This document shows, piece by piece, positions 5,194 to 7,922 of a stretch of 7,922 bases of DNA. The notes beneath the pieces are model-generated. The model saw only the letters and a list, made by a program, of their open reading frames with translations. It made no database searches and was not told the DNA's origin. Position numbers and translations under genes: made by a program. Position 1 is the first letter of the stretch, and every line of letters begins with the position of its first letter. This DNA comes from Candidatus Faecivivens stercoravium (lineage in GTDB: Bacteria; Bacillota; Clostridia; Oscillospirales; Ruminococcaceae): assembly GCA_018712425.1 (NCBI GenBank), contig DVHA01000296.1, forward strand, positions 1 through 7,922. The letters are read 5' to 3'.

Positions 5194-6095
5194 TCCGCGC
5201 TGAAAATCTGGTCAAACGCTTCGGGGAGTTCCGGGCACTGGACGACGTCAGCCTCGAAATCGAGGAGGGGTCGATCTATGGGCTCGTAGGCTCCAACGGC
5301 GCCGGGAAGTCGACGCTGATGCGCTGCGTTGCGGGCATCTACGAGCCGGAAGAGGGGCACCTCTCGGTCGGCGGCGAGCCGGTCTATGAAAACCCCGCGG
5401 TCAAGGCGGGGGTGGTGCTGGTGGCGGATGAGCCGTGGTTCATCCCGCAGTCGACGCTGGCAGCCATGAAAAAGTTCTACAAGCGGTTTTACCCGCAGTT
5501 TGATGAGGAAATCTACACCGAGCTGGCCGAGGCCTTCTCGCTCCCGGAAAAGAAGAAGATCGGCACCTTCTCCAAAGGGATGAAGCGGCAGGCGGCGTTT
5601 ATGCTGGCGATGGCGGCAAGGCCCCAGGTGGTCATGCTGGACGAGTGCTTCGACGGGCTGGACCCGGTGAAGCGGCAGATCGTTAGAAAAGTCATCTGCG
5701 ACGCGGTCGCCGAGCGGAAGATGACGGCGGTCATCTCCAGCCACAACTTAAAAGAGCTGGACGAGATCTGCGACACCGTCGGCATCCTCCACAAAGGTAG
5801 GCTCCTCTACTCCAAGGACCTCGACAGCTTAAAAGGCGAGGTGCACAAGGTGCAGGCGGTCTTTATGCAGGAGGTCGACCGCGCCGAACTGGAAAAGGTG
5901 CTGCCGGTGATGGCGATGGAAGTGAGGGGGAAATTCTTTACGCTGATCGTCCGGGGGAGCCTCGAGGAAATCCAGGCGAAGCTCGCCCCCTTTAACCCGG
6001 CGGCGGTGGAAGCGATGCCGCTGACGCTGGAAGAAGTATTTTTGTATGAGATGGAGGTGATGGGATATGACGCAAATGTCCTCTTCCATGATTAA
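5190..6095 (+). CDS. ABC transporter ATP-binding protein, YtrB-like exporter ATPase
   Basis: A 301-aa cytoplasmic ABC ATPase. Walker A GSNGAGKST is at 34-42, a degenerate signature FSKGMKRQ at 127-134, Walker B VVMLDE at 147-152, the D-loop GLDP at 156-159 and the H-loop histidine at 185. The Q-loop position reads VADEPW (78-83), without the usual glutamine just after the strand; this variation is common in exporter ATPases of this type. Residues 210-301 are an accessory C-terminal domain. The only plausible start is TTG at 5190, whose last two bases share the TGA stop of the regulator (TTGA overlap). AAGGG and GAGGG lie 9 and 3 bases upstream. The next methionine in frame is after Walker A, which rules out a shorter start. 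It should pair with the permease encoded next. The TTG start and overlap suggest translational coupling to the repressor gene. Confidence 0.93.
   Translation: MIRAENLVKRFGEFRALDDVSLEIEEGSIYGLVGSNGAGKSTLMRCVAGIYEPEEGHLSVGGEPVYENPAVKAGVVLVADEPWFIPQSTLAAMKKFYKRFYPQFDEEIYTELAEAFSLPEKKKIGTFSKGMKRQAAFMLAMAARPQVVMLDECFDGLDPVKRQIVRKVICDAVAERKMTAVISSHNLKELDEICDTVGILHKGRLLYSKDLDSLKGEVHKVQAVFMQEVDRAELEKVLPVMAMEVRGKFFTLIVRGSLEEIQAKLAPFNPAAVEAMPLTLEEVFLYEMEVMGYDANVLFHD
6053..6060 (+). promoter_or_regulatory. Ribosome binding site of the permease inside the ATPase gene
   Basis: GGAGGTGA matches the 16S anti-Shine-Dalgarno over eight bases and lies 6 bases before ATG 6067. It falls within the last codons of the ATPase gene and decides the permease start over the later in-frame ATGs at 6076 and 6088. 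Confidence 0.85.
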
Positions 6096-7922
6096 ACCGG
6101 CGGTGAGGCTTGCCGGGGTCAACCGGCTGAGGCCAGTCTTCTGCGATACCGTCCGCCGGTACCGGACCCCGTATATCCTATACTGGATTGCGATGGTGAT
6201 TTTCGGGCCGCTGGCGGCGATTATCGACTATGTCAATACTTTCGGCAACCCGAACCTGCTGCACGCCAGCAGCTGGGGCGGGTCGGATCTGTTCGGCCTT
6301 TGTATGCTGATTACCCTCGGGGCGTCGGTGGTCATCCCGATGGTGGTGTTTTCCTACCTCGACAACCGGCGGGCGCTGGATGTTTTCCACGCGCTTCCGG
6401 TGACAAGGGGAAAACTTTTCTGGGGAAATATGCTGGCGACACTTTTTTTGCTGTTCGCCCCATTTGTCGTCTGCGTGCTGCCGGTGGCGGCGGCGGTGGA
6501 TTTTTCGCCGCTGTGGCTCGACCCGAGGGACGGAATGCTCTATTTTGGGCTTTTGCAGACGATGCTGGTGGTGGCGGCTGCGGCGCTGATGATGTGCGGG
6601 CTGATGGTGCTCCTCATGATCTGCTGCTCGACGGTGGTCGAGAGCTTCGGGTACTTCTGCATCCTGATGGTCGGGTACACGATTGTTGTCCGGATGGGGT
6701 TTAACCTGATTGGGCAGTACACCTTCGGATTTTCCGATTTCTGGCTGGAAGAATTCCTATTGCGGTTTACCCCGCTTTCGTTCATCTTTTCAACTGCGAC
6801 CACCACGGGAGACGTTTTCTGGATTCCCGCTTTGCAGATGACGGTTCTGGGGGTTCTGCTCACCCTCCTCGGCTGGCGGCGGTATGTCCGCCGGAAGAGC
6901 GAACAGGCGGGCGGCTATATCTGGGCGCCGGTCTATTATGTCGCGGCGGTGATGGGCGCGCTGGCGGCGGGGCTGTATATCCGTGGGGTCCTCGGCAGCG
7001 GCAACGACGGGATTGATGTCGTCGCCGGGGCGGTGACGGCGGTGCTGGTCTTCATCGTGCTGGACACCATCCGCCACCGGGGCTTTAAGCAGATTGTCCG
7101 GTCGGCGGTGACGAGTGCGGCCGGTGTTGCGGGGGTCGCGGTGCTGGCGGTGGTCATCAACCTGACCGGGACCTTCGGGTATGAAGGCTGGGTGCCGGAT
7201 GCGGCGGATGTGCTGGCGGTCAAGGTGCAGTCGGGGGCCCCGGCGAACCTCTCGAGCGCCTTCCCGCTGACCGATACCGAGAGCATCCAGACGGTCATCG
7301 ACTTCCACAAATCGGTGGTCGGGAACCAGGAGCCGCTGGAGGCCGGGTCGGCGGAGACGCTGGTGGAGTATGACCCCTATGGGTTTACCAGCGCCGAGAC
7401 GATTGACCAGAGCTATGGGTCGGTCTATCTGACGATCACCTACGAAATGAAAAACGGCAGCGAAAAGACCCGGGAGTATGTGGTGCCGGTGGTCATGACA
7501 AAGCCGCTCTACGAGCTGTCGGGGAGTGTGCGGTATTACTGCGCGATTGCCGACGCGGTGGACGCATACGCCGAGAGGATTCAGACGATGGAAGCGCCCA
7601 CTATAATGGACACCCGGCCCGCTTCCGCCGAAGTCTATGCCGGCGGGGTGGACGAGAGCGGGGAACTTTTTTACAGCTTTGAACTGAACTACCCGGGAAT
7701 GCTGCAACGGGCGCAGGGTAGCAGTTTCAGCATCAACCTGAGTCAGGAGGATACGGCCGATTTTTTAGACTGCCTCGCGGCGGACCTCCGCCGGCGGGGG
7801 GACGACTCTGAACGGCCGGCGGAAGAACAGCCGGTCGGCGCGGTCGACCTTGGGTCGCTGGGGATGGGGAATTACGGCAATACCCTCTACCTCTATGAGA
7901 GCGACGTCAATACGATCGGGTT
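6067..7922 (+). CDS. ABC transporter permease with large extracytoplasmic C-terminal domain (partial, cut by window edge)
   Basis: The frame is open for 618 codons and continues past the window. About nine membrane helices can be seen, near residues 37-56, 77-97, 122-144, 161-186, 195-215, 250-270, 285-305, 316-334 and 347-366. A cytoplasmic segment after helix 2, YLDNRRALDVFHALPVTRGKLF (97-118), is the conserved loop of exporter permeases that pair with YtrB-like ATPases. From about residue 367 the protein is soluble and probably outside the cell, with acidic, Ser- and Thr-rich stretches. This layout recalls permeases carrying the DUF6449 domain, though I name that from memory and have not tested it. 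The gene starts 29 bp inside the ATPase gene with a perfect Shine-Dalgarno. It should form the membrane part of the exporter. Substrate is unknown; antimicrobial peptides or envelope stress are typical of the group, which is inference. Confidence 0.88.
   Translation, partial: MTQMSSSMIKPAVRLAGVNRLRPVFCDTVRRYRTPYILYWIAMVIFGPLAAIIDYVNTFGNPNLLHASSWGGSDLFGLCMLITLGASVVIPMVVFSYLDNRRALDVFHALPVTRGKLFWGNMLATLFLLFAPFVVCVLPVAAAVDFSPLWLDPRDGMLYFGLLQTMLVVAAAALMMCGLMVLLMICCSTVVESFGYFCILMVGYTIVVRMGFNLIGQYTFGFSDFWLEEFLLRFTPLSFIFSTATTTGDVFWIPALQMTVLGVLLTLLGWRRYVRRKSEQAGGYIWAPVYYVAAVMGALAAGLYIRGVLGSGNDGIDVVAGAVTAVLVFIVLDTIRHRGFKQIVRSAVTSAAGVAGVAVLAVVINLTGTFGYEGWVPDAADVLAVKVQSGAPANLSSAFPLTDTESIQTVIDFHKSVVGNQEPLEAGSAETLVEYDPYGFTSAETIDQSYGSVYLTITYEMKNGSEKTREYVVPVVMTKPLYELSGSVRYYCAIADAVDAYAERIQTMEAPTIMDTRPASAEVYAGGVDESGELFYSFELNYPGMLQRAQGSSFSINLSQEDTADFLDCLAADLRRRGDDSERPAEEQPVGAVDLGSLGMGNYGNTLYLYESDVNTIG

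Noticed and set aside
4950..5744. Minus-strand ORF of 264 aa opposite the regulator and ATPase
   Set aside because: Antisense to two genes with clear motifs, with no ribosome binding site and biased composition.
6790..7707. Minus-strand ORF of 305 aa opposite the permease
   Set aside because: It is His-, Arg- and Asp-rich with no recognisable domain and lies opposite a coherent membrane protein, so it is a GC-rich shadow.

Overview
The window looks like chromosomal DNA from a GC-rich gut Firmicute, most likely a clostridial family such as Oscillospiraceae. The evidence is strong Gram-positive Shine-Dalgarno sites (GGAGG type), near-consensus sigma-A promoters with 17-bp spacers, GC-rich third codon positions, and the set of families present: DUF815 ATPase, DUF4358 lipoprotein, DUF4230 protein, and a YtrA-type GntR regulator with an ABC exporter. 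No tRNA, rRNA, CRISPR array, transposase or phage gene is visible. The organism assignment is inference from style and gene content.

Layout, left to right. Positions 1-197 carry no gene but three inverted repeats. Positions 198-1388 (minus strand) encode a DUF815 AAA+ ATPase with its own extended -10 promoter. Positions 1389-1873 are gene-free and hold two divergent promoters, followed by a GC-rich leader of about 300 nt with many potential hairpins. Positions 1874-2323 (plus) encode a small DUF4358 lipoprotein. Two terminator structures separate it from the convergent metY-type O-acetylhomoserine sulfhydrylase (2455-3732, minus). Upstream of metY on the same strand, under its own promoter, is a membrane-anchored DUF4230 protein (3855-4517, minus).

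From 4670 onwards the plus strand carries one compact operon. It has a consensus promoter, a dyad operator over the transcription start, a YtrA-like GntR repressor (4753-5193), an ABC ATPase (5190-6095, TTG start overlapping the repressor stop) and a large ABC permease (6067 to the window edge, overlapping the ATPase by 29 bp). Both junctions imply coupled translation. The simplest reading is a self-regulated exporter induced by a small molecule or by cell-envelope stress.

The least explained part is the leader at about 1566-1873. It follows a strong promoter and contains several perfect short stems and seven recurrences of a GGGAA motif. A possible stem covers the ribosome binding site of the lipoprotein gene. 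It matches no riboswitch or housekeeping RNA that I recognise. The remaining genes are ordinary members of known families, several of them of unknown function.
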